DNA of 14,449 bases from Clostridium sp. UBA6758 (GCA_002453475.1 DKGY01000116.1:188421-202869), one strand, 5' to 3'; shown: positions 1-7,749, counted from the stretch's first letter. Numbers and translations are program-made. Notes: generated by a model not told the origin, from the sequence alone.

Positions 1-1968
1 ATCCTCTTTATACTTATCATCAAATAGAGCTACAGCTCCCTTTTCTTTAGCTTCATCTATAGTCATAACTTCCGTATTTACATCATAAGCTTTAAGAATT
101 TCACTATTTAAATTCTCTTCTACCTCTTTAAGTTGTTCTGGAGTCATAGCCGTGAAGTGAGTAAAGTCAAATCTTAATCTATCTCCATCAACATAAGAAC
201 CTGCTTGATTTACATGATCTCCCAAAACTTCCTTTAAAGATTCATGAAGCATATGAGTAGCTGTATGATTTTTACATATATTACTTCTCATAGCTGAATC
301 TACTAATAGCTCAGTTATATCATTTATTCTAAGCTCACCTTTAATAACTTCCACAAAGTGAAGTATATGACCTCTAGTACTCTTTTTACAATCGTAGACT
401 CTTCCTTGGAATTTATCAGTGTATATAGTTCCTATGTCTCCTACTTGGCCACCCATTTCTGCATAAAATGGAGTTTTATCAGTAACAACTACAAATTTTT
501 CACCTTCGCCTACCTGGTTTATAAACTCATCATCTTTTATCATAGATAATACTTTACCCTTACTACTTATGGCATCATATCCTAAAAACTCAGTAGTTAT
601 TTCCATTGGAATATTATTTAATGCACCTTCATCATTTCCCATGTAGTTTGAAGTACCTCTTGCAGCTCTTGCTGTATTTCTTTGATTTTCCATTTCTTTG
701 TGGAAAGCCTCAAAGTCAATTTCCATTCCTTTTTCAACTAAAATTTCTTCAGTAAGCTCCACCGGAAAACCAAATGTATCATAGAGTTTAAATGCTTTTT
801 CGCCGCTTAAAATCTTTGTATTTTCTGTATTCATCTCATCAATATAAGACTTTAATATATCCATACCCTGATCTATAGTCTCTTCAAATCTCTCTTCTTC
901 TAAACCTATAACCTTTTTAATATAATCTTTTTTCTCTTCTAGCTCTCCGTAAGCATCCTTTGAACTTTTAATAACTACATCACAAAGTTCATTTAAGAAT
1001 ATATCTGAAATTCCTAAAATTCTTCCGTGTCGTGCAGCTCTTCTTAGAAGTCTTCTTAAGACATATCCTCTACCTTCATTAGATGGTAAAATTCCATCTC
1101 CAATCATAAAAGTTAAACTTCTTATATGATCAGTGATTATTCTTATAGATACATCTAAGTCTTTGTTATCACCATAGATTTTACCAGATTTTTTACAAAC
1201 TGCATTTAAAACATCTTTAATTGTGTCTACTTCAAAGATATTATCCACACCTTGCATTATAGTAGATATTCGCTCTAATCCCATTCCTGTGTCTATATTA
1301 GGATTGGCTAATCTCTCATATCCACCTTTACCATCTCCATCAAATTGTGTGAAAACTAAGTTCCAAAATTCAATTATTCTATCCTCATCACTAGCTTTAA
1401 CGAATTCCTCAGTAGTCTTTATTTGTGGAAGATCTGATTGTCTATCATAGTGAATTTCTGTACACGGACCACATGGACCAGCACCATGCTCCCAGAAGTT
1501 ATCTTCTTTGCCTAATCTAAAAATTTTACTTGGATCTATGTCAGTTTTTGAAGTCCAAATATCAAATGCTTCATCATCCTCAAGATATATAGTTACATAT
1601 AGTTTATCCTTTGATATTTTTAAAACCTCCGTTATATATTCCCAAGCCCATACTATAATTTCTTCTTTAAAATAATCTCCAAAAGAAAAGTTTCCTAACA
1701 TCTCAAAAAAAGTACCGTGTCTTGAAGTTTTACCTACGTTTTCAATATCACCAGTTCTTATACACTTTTGACAAGTTGTAACTCTTTTACTTGGCGGTGT
1801 CTGAATACCAGTAAAGTATGGCTTTAAAGGTGCCATACCAGCATTTATTAGTAAAAGACTCTTATCATTTTTAGGCACTAAAGAAAAACTATTTAGTCTT
1901 AAATGTTCTTTACTTTCAAAGAACTTTAAAAAACTTTCTCTTATTTCATTTAAACTCATATTATTCAT
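1..1968 (-). CDS. alaS: Alanyl-tRNA synthetase, 3' end cut by window edge
   Basis: This enzyme charges tRNA-Ala with alanine in the cytosol. The frame is open for 656 codons, from ATG at 1968 to the window edge; the family is about 875 residues, so roughly 220 C-terminal residues (editing-domain cysteine and C-Ala domain) lie outside. Seen: class II catalytic core with [17 protein letters not shown] near residues 78-95, [12 protein letters not shown] further on, [17 protein letters not shown] of the tRNA-recognition part, [24 protein letters not shown], and the editing-site HTATHMLH starting at His568. The first ATG is preceded by GGAGG at 8 nt; a second in-frame ATG at 1959 is less well placed. 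No frameshift was found, since the N-terminus and the last visible codons match the family in one frame. Expression is set by the upstream promoter and alanine T-box, plus possible read-through from the isc genes. Identification is certain. Confidence 0.98.
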   Translation of the reverse strand, partial: MNNMSLNEIRESFLKFFESKEHLRLNSFSLVPKNDKSLLLINAGMAPLKPYFTGIQTPPSKRVTTCQKCIRTGDIENVGKTSRHGTFFEMLGNFSFGDYFKEEIIVWAWEYITEVLKISKDKLYVTIYLEDDEAFDIWTSKTDIDPSKIFRLGKEDNFWEHGAGPCGPCTEIHYDRQSDLPQIKTTEEFVKASDEDRIIEFWNLVFTQFDGDGKGGYERLANPNIDTGMGLERISTIMQGVDNIFEVDTIKDVLNAVCKKSGKIYGDNKDLDVSIRIITDHIRSLTFMIGDGILPSNEGRGYVLRRLLRRAARHGRILGISDIFLNELCDVVIKSSKDAYGELEEKKDYIKKVIGLEEERFEETIDQGMDILKSYIDEMNTENTKILSGEKAFKLYDTFGFPVELTEEILVEKGMEIDFEAFHKEMENQRNTARAARGTSNYMGNDEGALNNIPMEITTEFLGYDAISSKGKVLSMIKDDEFINQVGEGEKFVVVTDKTPFYAEMGGQVGDIGTIYTDKFQGRVYDCKKSTRGHILHFVEVIKGELRINDITELLVDSAMRSNICKNHTATHMLHESLKEVLGDHVNQAGSYVDGDRLRFDFTHFTAMTPEQLKEVEENLNSEILKAYDVNTEVMTIDEAKEKGAVALFDDKYKED

Positions 1969-2032
1969 ATTACATTCCTCCTAATTCTTTCTAATATCAA
2001 TGACTTTTATTCAATTTTTACTAAAATAAAAT

Positions 2033-2069
2033 AAAAAAAAACTTCCATCCCTGAAAAGGGACGAAAGTT
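2033..2069 (-). terminator. Rho-independent terminator of the alaS T-box
   Basis: On the minus strand, two 13-nt arms (2057-2069 and 2040-2052) pair fully if two G-U pairs are allowed, around a 4-nt loop. A run of nine T residues follows in the transcript direction, interrupted by one A near its end. The T-box sequence AGGGTGGTAACGCGG lies just upstream, so terminator and antiterminator are mutually exclusive, as in known T-box leaders. The structure lies 65 nt before the alaS ATG. Confidence 0.92.
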
Positions 2070-2218
2070 TTCCGCGTTACCACCCTAATTATACTAGATT
2101 AACTAGTATCTCTTAATTAATTATAGCTCCAAGACAGCTTCAATATGTTTCACTGAAAGTTTTCACCAACCACTTTCTCTCTGAAAGCTTCCCATATCTA
2201 CTAATTCTTATCATAACT
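2033..2218 (-). promoter_or_regulatory. T-box riboswitch, alanine specifier (alaS leader)
   Basis: A tRNA-sensing leader that lets alaS transcription continue when uncharged tRNA-Ala accumulates. Seen on the minus strand: Stem I base AGTTAT (2218-2213) pairing with ATAATT, followed by GATAAG opposite CTTGGAG (the K-turn-like GA motif); AATTAGTA as the 5' side of the specifier loop; GATATG/CATATT closing it; AGAGAG and GGTTGGTG of the distal region; and GAA-GCT at 2136-2138, the specifier codon for alanine. The T-box AGGGTGGTAACGCGG is at 2072-2086, followed by the terminator. The specifier matches the downstream gene, which makes the call firm. Confidence 0.95.
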
Positions 2219-2228
2219 TCATATTTAT

Positions 2229-2308
2229 TTATATGAAACTCGACTCACTACGTTCGCTGAGTAAGTGATTCACACCAAATCGTAGATTTGGGTTCTCTAC
2301 TTATATGA
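2229..2308. repeat. Small hairpin-rich element with 8-bp direct repeats (MITE/REP-like)
   Basis: A 64-bp block (2237-2300) is flanked by the perfect direct repeat TTATATGA at 2229-2236 and 2301-2308. Inside are two hairpins: ACTCA/TGAGT (arms 2243-2247 and 2258-2262) and CCAAATC-GTA-GATTTGG (2275-2291). The block is about 44% G+C by count, well above its AT-rich flanks. The arrangement looks like a small insertion with target-site duplication. It has no coding capacity and no clear terminal inverted repeats. It sits at the expected alaS start site, upstream of T-box Stem I, so the transcript carries it as extra 5' leader. No second copy occurs in this window. Confidence 0.6.
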
Positions 2309-2311
2309 TAA

Positions 2312-2340
2312 ATTATATTTAGCATTTCAGCAATTGTCAA
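2312..2340 (-). promoter_or_regulatory. Sigma-A promoter of alaS
   Basis: Perfect consensus on the minus strand: TTGACA at 2340-2335, a 17-nt spacer, and TATAAT at 2317-2312. The predicted start is near 2305, inside one copy of the TTATATGA direct repeat. The -35 box begins only 10 nt after the stop codon of the upstream membrane-protein gene, with no terminator between, so read-through into the T-box leader is possible. Confidence 0.92.
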
Positions 2341-2350
2341 CAATTCTAAA

Positions 2351-3385
2351 CTAAAATAAATAATAATCTATTTCACATACTACTATTTTAATCATTACCC
2401 ATACTGGAATTACAATAATCATCCCTAAAATTCCACCTATACTCCCACCTATTATAAGTAGTAATAATATGGTTACTGGATGAGAATCTACAGTTTCACC
2501 TAAAATTTTAGGACATATAATATCTCCTTCTAACTGTTGAATTACAAATAACCAAAATACAACTATAATAGCTTTCTTAGTAGATGTCAAAAGTGCTATT
2601 AGAATTATGGGAATAGCTCCTATAACTGGTCCAAAGTATGGTATTATATTAAACACTGCATTTACTAAAGATAATATTAAAGCATATTTTATACCACTTA
2701 TCTTTAGTGCTATAAAAGTTAATATACCAATTATTCCACATAATTCAAACTGAGTTATTATATATCTTTCCATTACCTTATCTATATGATTTAAAGCTCT
2801 TCTAATGGCGTGTTTATTGTTAAAAGGCATATATTTCATGATTCCCTTTGAAATGCTATCTCCGTCACTTAAAAAGAAATATACTAAAGTTGGTATTATA
2901 AATAACAATAGCATATTTTCAGCTATGGATACAATTTTTGATAATAAATTCGTTACAATTATCATAAGTGTATCTTTAAATTTTCCGTAGGAATTATATA
3001 ATACCTCCTTAACAAAAGGACTATCAGTAACATATTTAATATTTCCAGTAATTCTTTCATAATAACTTTTCATCTCACCTATTACTTCTGCAAAATTAGC
3101 GCTTTCATTATATATCCATGGAATTAAAATAGAAAATATTATAACTACAAATAATAAAATAGAGAGAATTACTATTAAAGCACTTAACTTTCTATTAACG
3201 CCCCTTTTTATAAAAAGCTTATGAAAAGGTCTAATACTATATGAAATTATAAAGGATATTGTCACCACTCCTAATACCTCTGTAAAAATAGGAAATTTCC
3301 ATAATAAAAATATTATTATACCTATGCTTAATAGAGCTATTGCTAACTTACCTAATATACTCCAATTCCAATCAATCTTATTCAT
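2351..3385 (-). CDS. AI-2E family transporter (PerM/YdiK type membrane protein)
   Basis: A 344-residue polytopic membrane protein of the AI-2E transporter family; members export small molecules or ions, but the substrate here is unknown. Seen: paired N-terminal membrane segments (about 12-29 and 33-51), another at 67-90, a charged extracytoplasmic-type stretch (about 93-140), then a hydrophobic C-terminal half with IIPYFGPVIGAIP at 247-259, QQLEGDIICPKILG at 283-296 and a Gly-rich helix near 312-322, which is the family signature order. The start is the ATG at 3385, with AAGGA 8 nt upstream. A longer frame from 3424 would overlap the previous gene by over 40 nt and lacks a ribosome site. The ATG overlaps the end of the PRC-barrel gene by 8 nt, indicating coupled translation. 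Confidence 0.88.
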   Translation of the reverse strand: MNKIDWNWSILGKLAIALLSIGIIIFLLWKFPIFTEVLGVVTISFIISYSIRPFHKLFIKRGVNRKLSALIVILSILLFVVIIFSILIPWIYNESANFAEVIGEMKSYYERITGNIKYVTDSPFVKEVLYNSYGKFKDTLMIIVTNLLSKIVSIAENMLLLFIIPTLVYFFLSDGDSISKGIMKYMPFNNKHAIRRALNHIDKVMERYIITQFELCGIIGILTFIALKISGIKYALILSLVNAVFNIIPYFGPVIGAIPIILIALLTSTKKAIIVVFWLFVIQQLEGDIICPKILGETVDSHPVTILLLLIIGGSIGGILGMIIVIPVWVMIKIVVCEIDYYLF

Positions 3386-3887
3386 AATATACATCCTTAT
3401 TAGTAGCTTTTTTCTTTCCCACATTAGGCATACATTTCAAATCAATATTAATATTTTCAGCTGTATATAGTATATACTCATCTCCTAGTATTAAATTTGA
3501 TTTTAATAGAATACTTCTACTTTTAAACATACTGAATATATTATAATCTTTTATTGCAAGTCCTTTTATTTGAAAGTCATCATCAAATATAATCTCACTT
3601 ACTAAACCTAATATATTTGAATATTTGTCTATGACATGCATATTCATAATAGTTGAAAATTCTAAATACCTATCCTTAACTATATTGTTAATTATTAACT
3701 GAGACTTGTAATATACTATATTCTCTTTTAGTATGTTAAACTCCTTACCCAGTAGCCTGTATGGGTTAATTTTAAATCCTATCACTTCCCCCTTATTAAA
3801 ATCAACTAATAAATCCTTTATATATCCTACATTTTTTCCTTGGATATTCATTACATCCATATAGATGTAATCTCTACTTTTAGCCAT
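3378..3887 (-). CDS. PRC-barrel domain protein
   Basis: A 169-residue soluble protein that appears to hold two PRC-barrel-like beta domains. The first (about 4-65) has MDVMNIQGKNVGYIKDLLVD and GFKINPYRLLGKEF; the second (about 88-155) has VIDKYSNILGLVSEIIFDDD, KGLAIKDYN and an ending LGDEYILYTAENI. PRC-barrels act as small adaptor or RNA/protein-binding folds (RimM, photosynthetic reaction-centre H subunit). The specific role here is unknown. The ATG at 3887 follows GGGAG by 8 nt; an upstream in-frame TTG at 3905 would start before that site and is rejected. Its 3' end overlaps the AI-2E gene by 8 nt, so the two are likely translated together. Its ribosome site lies within a strong leader hairpin (separate entry). 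Confidence 0.8.
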   Translation of the reverse strand: MAKSRDYIYMDVMNIQGKNVGYIKDLLVDFNKGEVIGFKINPYRLLGKEFNILKENIVYYKSQLIINNIVKDRYLEFSTIMNMHVIDKYSNILGLVSEIIFDDDFQIKGLAIKDYNIFSMFKSRSILLKSNLILGDEYILYTAENINIDLKCMPNVGKKKATNKDVYYE

Positions 3888-3890
3888 AAA

Positions 3891-3949
3891 ATAAACTCCC
3901 TTCAATAGGAAATGATATTTCTATCCTTGCCTATTTAAAGAGAGTTTAT
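3891..3949 (-). promoter_or_regulatory. Leader hairpin covering the PRC-barrel gene ribosome site
   Basis: On the minus strand, the 20-nt arm at 3949-3930 is complementary to the 19-nt arm at 3909-3891, with a single one-base bulge and G-U pairs, around a 20-nt loop. The 3' arm contains the GGGAG Shine-Dalgarno sequence (3900-3896) of the gene starting at 3887. There is no T-run after it, so it is not a terminator. It could repress translation or stabilise a processed transcript. A palindromic protein-binding site is an alternative. Confidence 0.6.
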
Positions 3950-3995
3950 ACTAATATTAAACTGGACTATGATGTATAACTATAAATATCATCTA

Positions 3996-4397
3996 TTACT
4001 TGTTATACTTATCTTTCCACTTTTCAAGACCAGAAGATTCTCTATAGTTATTAATAGCCTTATGTATAGTTTGTTCTGCAAGTACAGAGCAATGAATCTT
4101 AGAAGATGGTAACCCATCTAACGCTTCTATAACAGATTCATTAGTAAGATTCCATGCTTGTTCTAGAGTCTTTCCAATAATAAGTTCTGTGGCAATACTA
4201 GATGAGGCAATAGCAGATCCACAACCAAATGTCATAAATTTAGCATTTTTAATCACATTATCTTCTATGATTAAATATATCTTCATAACATCTCCACACT
4301 TTACATCTCCACACTCACCTATACCATCAGCATCAGGTAAAGTACCTACATTTCTTGGTGCATAAAAATATTCTAGAACTTTATCACTGTAATCCAT
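3996..4397 (-). CDS. Second IscU-type iron-sulfur cluster scaffold protein
   Basis: A 133-residue NifU N-terminal/IscU-like protein that would assemble Fe-S clusters from iron and IscS-derived sulfur. All scaffold residues are present: Cys34 and Asp36 in KCGDVM, Cys59 in FGCGSAIASSS, His102 and Cys103 in IHCSVLAE. An extra Cys29 is present. Against the iscU upstream, about 82 of 127 aligned positions match by eye without gaps, so it is a paralogue from duplication or transfer. The segment that is LPPVK in its neighbour (the chaperone-binding motif of classical IscU) is LPSSK here. The ATG follows GGGAGG closely. A 146-nt gap with a 15-bp inverted repeat separates it from mnmA, so it may be separately controlled. 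Confidence 0.93.
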   Translation of the reverse strand: MDYSDKVLEYFYAPRNVGTLPDADGIGECGDVKCGDVMKIYLIIEDNVIKNAKFMTFGCGSAIASSSIATELIIGKTLEQAWNLTNESVIEALDGLPSSKIHCSVLAEQTIHKAINNYRESSGLEKWKDKYNK

Positions 4398-4422
4398 AAA
4401 AATACCTCCCAGAATAGCATCA

Positions 4423-4492
4423 AGGATTGCCTTAAAGATTATACTAAGCTTACATTATTAATAGGCCTAAATAAATACTTTAAGACAACCCT
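4423..4492 (-). promoter_or_regulatory. Inverted repeat in the leader of the second iscU
   Basis: On the minus strand, AGGGTTGTCTTAAAG (4492-4478) can pair with CTTTAAGGCAATCCT (4437-4423) over all 15 positions, using two G-U pairs, around a 40-nt AT-rich loop. The loop also carries TATAAT, a possible -10 box without a convincing -35. The helix lies between mnmA and the second iscU, about 15 nt ahead of its ribosome site. It may be a leader structure or attenuator; no T-run follows. Function is inferred only. Confidence 0.45.
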
Positions 4493-4543
4493 AACATATT
4501 ATTCAATACTTTTTTATTGTGCTTTAAAATCAAGTATAATTTA

Positions 4544-5623
4544 TTATTTTACAACGGTCTCAATAATTCCCCCACCAACAACTATGTTACCATGGTAGCA
4601 AACAACAGACTGCCCTTTAGTTATAGCTCGCTGAGGGGTTTCAAACTCTAACTTAATATGATTTTCATCTAATTGTGCTAGCCTTGCAGGAGCTGGTTTA
4701 GCTGAATATCTTACCTTAGCCTGAACCATAATCTCTCCTTCTATTCTATCCATAGGAATTAAATTTATATTTTTAGCGATAAGGGTAGTATTAAAGATTT
4801 CTGACTCTTCTCCTAAAACTACTTCATTTCTTTCCGGGATTATGTTAGTTACAAATACAGGCTTTCCAAGAGCAATTCCAAGACCTTTTCTCTGCCCTAT
4901 AGTATAATAAACTATGCCCTTATGTTTTCCTAAAACTCTTCCAGTACTATCTACAAAATTTCCTGGTACAACTTCTCTTCCACTAAATCTAGAAATATAA
5001 CTACCATGATTGTTATCAGGTATGAAACAAATCTCTTGAGAGTCTTTTTTTCTAAAGACTTCTAGACCTATCTTTTCAGCAATAGCCCTGATTTCTGTTT
5101 TAGAATAAGCTCCACAAGGCATTAAGGTATGTGCTAATTGATCTTGTGTTAGAGTATATAAAGCATAGGTCTGATCTTTTCTATCATCTTCTGAACGCTT
5201 TAATCTATATCTTCCCTCTTCAAAGTCTATAGTAGCATAATGCCCAGTAGCAATATAATCAGCACCTAACCCTTGAACTTTTCTTAAAAACTCTTCAAAC
5301 TTTATTTTTCTATTACATTCTATACATGGGTTTGGGGTCCTTCCGCTGAAATATTCCTCTACAAAATTGTCCACTACATGCTCTTTAAAAGGAGCTTTAA
5401 AATTCATAACATAGAAGGGTATATCTAAAACATCTGCTACTCGTCTAGCATCATTAACTGCCGAAAGAGAGCAGCACCCTCCTTCATTTTCCGCATATTC
5501 AGGATTATCTGGGGCAAGCTTCATCATAATTCCAGTGACATCATATCCTTGTTCTTTTAAAAGATATGCTGCTACAGAACTATCAACTCCTCCACTCATC
5601 CCTATTACAACTTTTTTCTTCAT
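4544..5623 (-). CDS. mnmA: tRNA-specific 2-thiouridylase MnmA
   Basis: It makes 2-thiouridine at wobble position 34 of Lys, Glu and Gln tRNAs, using ATP to adenylate the uracil and sulfur delivered as persulfide from a cysteine desulfurase. The 359-residue length is normal. Seen: PP-loop SGGVDSS at 10-16, the catalytic cysteines Cys100 in NPCIECN and Cys199 in SQEICFI, ATGHYA near 125-130, [10 protein letters not shown] near 149-158, [11 protein letters not shown], and the C-terminal beta-barrel. GGCCS near 48-52 is an additional cysteine pair. It lies 13 nt after iscU with AGGTG about 10 nt before its ATG, and so is probably the last gene of the tight iscR-iscS-iscU-mnmA unit. That placement fits direct sulfur supply from IscS. 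Confidence 0.97.
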   Translation of the reverse strand: MKKKVVIGMSGGVDSSVAAYLLKEQGYDVTGIMMKLAPDNPEYAENEGGCCSLSAVNDARRVADVLDIPFYVMNFKAPFKEHVVDNFVEEYFSGRTPNPCIECNRKIKFEEFLRKVQGLGADYIATGHYATIDFEEGRYRLKRSEDDRKDQTYALYTLTQDQLAHTLMPCGAYSKTEIRAIAEKIGLEVFRKKDSQEICFIPDNNHGSYISRFSGREVVPGNFVDSTGRVLGKHKGIVYYTIGQRKGLGIALGKPVFVTNIIPERNEVVLGEESEIFNTTLIAKNINLIPMDRIEGEIMVQAKVRYSAKPAPARLAQLDENHIKLEFETPQRAITKGQSVVCYHGNIVVGGGIIETVVK

Positions 5624-5636
5624 TTAAGTATCACAC

Positions 5637-6065
5637 CTATTCTCCATGAACTTGATCATGTATATCATCATGCTCTTCGTAATCCCAAGTCTGTAATCCT
5701 TGTTTCTCTCTATAATCATTTATAGCTTTATGAATAGCTTCTTCCGCAAGAACTGAGCAGTGCATTTTAACTGGTGGAAGTCCATCTAAAGCTTCTGCTA
5801 CAGCTACATTTGTAAGTGTCCATGCTTCATCTAAACTTTTTCCTTTTATTAGCTCTGTAGCCATACTTGAAGAAGCTATGGCAGATCCACATCCAAAAAT
5901 TTTGAATTTACAGTCTACGATTTTATTATCTTCAACTTTTAAATAAACTCTCATTATATCTCCACATTTAGCATTTCCAACTTCTCCAATTCCGCTAGCA
6001 TTTTCTATTTCTCCAACGTTTCTTGGATTTGTAAAATGATCCATTACCTTTTCACTATATATCAT
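5637..6065 (-). CDS. iscU: Iron-sulfur cluster scaffold IscU
   Basis: A 142-residue scaffold on which Fe-S clusters are built with IscS. Ligands Cys34, Asp36, Cys59, His102 and Cys103 are all in place, within KCGDIM, FGCGSAIASSS and MHCSVLAE. The classical LPPVK motif is kept at 97-101; in proteobacteria this binds the HscA chaperone, which is not encoded in this window. The C-terminal tail beyond residue 127 is acidic and His-containing (EEHDDIHDQVHGE) and is absent from the second IscU; its role is unknown. The start codon lies 2 nt after the iscS stop, and the AAGGAGG ribosome site is inside the end of iscS, so translation is coupled. Confidence 0.97.
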   Translation of the reverse strand: MIYSEKVMDHFTNPRNVGEIENASGIGEVGNAKCGDIMRVYLKVEDNKIVDCKFKIFGCGSAIASSSMATELIKGKSLDEAWTLTNVAVAEALDGLPPVKMHCSVLAEEAIHKAINDYREKQGLQTWDYEEHDDIHDQVHGE

Positions 6066-6067
6066 AA

Positions 6068-7276
6068 TTATTTATCCTCCTTATTAAAAAAGCTTTTAAT
6101 TTTTCCATTTAAGAAACTGTCATATAATGGTGACATATCTCTAAGCCTTTGTACTATTGCAGGTACAGTTTCTATTACATAATCTACTTCTTCTTCTGTT
6201 GTTTTAGCACCCATAGTAAGTCTTAATGAACCATGAGCAACTTCATGAGGAAGTCCTATAGCCAATAATACGTGAGATGGATCTAAAGATCCAGATGTAC
6301 ATGCACTTCCACTAGAAGCACATATTCCTTTTGCATCAAGCATTAAAAGAACTGATTCACCTTCGATAAATTCGAAACTAATATTTACGTTTCCTGGAAG
6401 TCTTCTATCTCCTACAGAACCATTAAGTTTTGAATATGGAATTTCTAACAATCCCTTTATAAGTTTATCCCTTAGGTAAATTAATCTTTCTTTTTCTTTG
6501 GTTAAATTTTCCATAGCTAGTTCTATAGCTTTTCCTAAGCCAACTATTCCAGCTACATTTTCTGTTCCTGCTCTTCTATTTTTCTCTTGAGCTCCACCAT
6601 GAAGTAAGTTATGAATTCTTATACCTTTTCTAAGGTATAAAACTCCAACACCTTTAGGACCATAAATTTTATGTCCTGATAAAGATAATGCATCTATATC
6701 CATATTTTTAACATCCATCTCTATATGACCTATAGCTTGAACTGCATCTGTATGGAAGAAAACTTTTCTTTCCTTACATATAGCACCTATTTCTTTAATA
6801 GGTTGTACAGTACCAATCTCATTATTAGCAGTCATTATAGTTACTAATATAGTATTGGGCTTAATAGCATTTTTAAGTTCTTCTAATCTAATAAGTCCTT
6901 CTTCATCTACATCCAAATAAGTTACTTCAAACCCTTGTTTTTCAAGATATTCACAAGTGTGAAGTACAGCGTGATGTTCTATTTTAGTAGTTATGATATG
7001 ATTTCCTTTATTTTGGTTAGCAAGTGCTATTCCTTTGATTACCCAGTTATCTGCTTCTGATCCACCGCCAGTGAAATATATTTCCATTGGATCTGCGTTA
7101 ATAGCTTTTGCCACTCTATTTCTTGCTTTATCTATAGCCTTTTTAGTTTCCCTTGAAATCGAATATATAGATGATGGGTTACCATAGAACTCCGTAAAGT
7201 AAGGTATCATCTCCTCTAATACTTCTGGTTTTGTGTATGTTGTTGCCGCATAATCCATATAAACTGTTTTATTCAT
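6068..7276 (-). CDS. iscS: Cysteine desulfurase IscS/NifS
   Basis: A PLP enzyme that converts cysteine to alanine and passes the sulfur as persulfide to IscU and MnmA. It is 402 residues, a normal group I length. Seen: MDYAATTYTKPEVLEEM at the N-terminus, TGGGSEADN (69-77), the PLP-facing His in EHH (100-102), TDAVQ (176-180), PLP lysine Lys203 in SGHKIYGPKG, RRAGTEN (234-240), and the mobile-loop catalytic cysteine Cys326 in SSGSACTSGS. The ATG overlaps the iscR stop by 8 nt and is preceded by AAGGAG 9 nt upstream, so it is in one operon with iscR. Both nifS and iscS names are used for clostridial homologues; the neighbours favour iscS. Confidence 0.97.
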   Translation of the reverse strand: MNKTVYMDYAATTYTKPEVLEEMIPYFTEFYGNPSSIYSISRETKKAIDKARNRVAKAINADPMEIYFTGGGSEADNWVIKGIALANQNKGNHIITTKIEHHAVLHTCEYLEKQGFEVTYLDVDEEGLIRLEELKNAIKPNTILVTIMTANNEIGTVQPIKEIGAICKERKVFFHTDAVQAIGHIEMDVKNMDIDALSLSGHKIYGPKGVGVLYLRKGIRIHNLLHGGAQEKNRRAGTENVAGIVGLGKAIELAMENLTKEKERLIYLRDKLIKGLLEIPYSKLNGSVGDRRLPGNVNISFEFIEGESVLLMLDAKGICASSGSACTSGSLDPSHVLLAIGLPHEVAHGSLRLTMGAKTTEEEVDYVIETVPAIVQRLRDMSPLYDSFLNGKIKSFFNKEDK

Positions 7277-7709
7277 TTAGGTCCACTCCTTTAATTTTCA
7301 ATATGTTAGAATAATCGTCTACAATATCCTGTAAAGTTATTGCCATTGTTACAGAGTCAATACTATCCTTAATTTTTTTCCATACTATTCTAGTTGCACA
7401 ACAATCAATATTGTTGCAGCCATCACTATCTAGGCATGTTGAAATTTCAATAGGCCCTTCCAACACATCCAATATTTGATATACCGTAATTTCCTTTGGA
7501 TCCTTGGCTAGAATATATCCTCCATTGGCTCCTCTTATACTTTTTATTAGCTCTGCTTTTCTTAAAACAGAAAATAACTGTTCAAGATAATATTCTGAAA
7601 TATTTTGTCTGTTTGAAATACTCTTAATAGATATGGGACTCTTTCCAAAGTTAATAGCTAGATCGACCATAGCTTTAACTCCGTATCTTCCCTTGGTTGA
7701 TAACTTCAT
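7269..7709 (-). CDS. iscR: Rrf2-family Fe-S regulator IscR
   Basis: A 146-residue winged-helix repressor of the Rrf2 family that senses Fe-S status and controls the isc genes it heads. Seen: MKLSTKGRYGVKAMVDLA at the start, helix-turn-helix about 25-60 ending KSIRGANGGYILA, then a dimerisation helix. Cysteines are at 92, 98, 103 and 104; 92/98/104 match the E. coli IscR cluster ligands in spacing and number. The fourth E. coli ligand, His107, is Arg here, so another residue must complete any cluster. The start chosen is the ATG at 7709, with AAGGA 9 nt upstream; the ATGs at 7718 and 7715 lie directly on that site. It is the first gene after the strong 7750-7778 promoter and probably autoregulated. 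CymR-like function is a less likely alternative. Confidence 0.92.
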   Translation of the reverse strand: MKLSTKGRYGVKAMVDLAINFGKSPISIKSISNRQNISEYYLEQLFSVLRKAELIKSIRGANGGYILAKDPKEITVYQILDVLEGPIEISTCLDSDGCNNIDCCATRIVWKKIKDSIDSVTMAITLQDIVDDYSNILKIKGVDLNE

Positions 7710-7726
7710 AAACATCATTCCTTAAT

Positions 7727-7748
7727 GTTGAGTACTTTACTATGGTTT
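7727..7748 (-). promoter_or_regulatory. Candidate Rrf2/IscR operator at the iscR promoter
   Basis: Just downstream of the -10 box the minus strand reads AAACCATAGTAAAGTACTCA followed by AC, with a short dyad AGTA-aag-TACT at 7741-7731. The place is right for a repressor site and the sequence is loosely like IscR-type operators, but the arms are only four bases, so this is a weak inference. Confidence 0.3.
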
Positions 7749-7749
7749 A

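Noticed and set aside
358..549. Small plus-strand reading frames inside alaS, the AI-2E gene and the FUSC gene (also 1223-1450, 2805-2990, 13686-13895)
   Set aside because: They lie opposite well-supported genes, lack ribosome sites and show no protein family features.
2072..2086. Possibility that the two T-box leaders are one duplicated copy
   Set aside because: They differ in T-box core, specifier (GCT versus TGG), terminator sequence and length; they are separate members of the same riboswitch class.
3386..3424. Longer N-terminus for the AI-2E protein
   Set aside because: It lies inside the preceding gene and has no ribosome site, whereas the ATG at 3385 has AAGGA at 8 nt.
4454..4515. 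Promoter for the second iscU from the TTGTCT and TATTAA words
   Set aside because: Spacing is 19 nt, both boxes are imperfect, and they overlap the inverted repeat; not enough to call.
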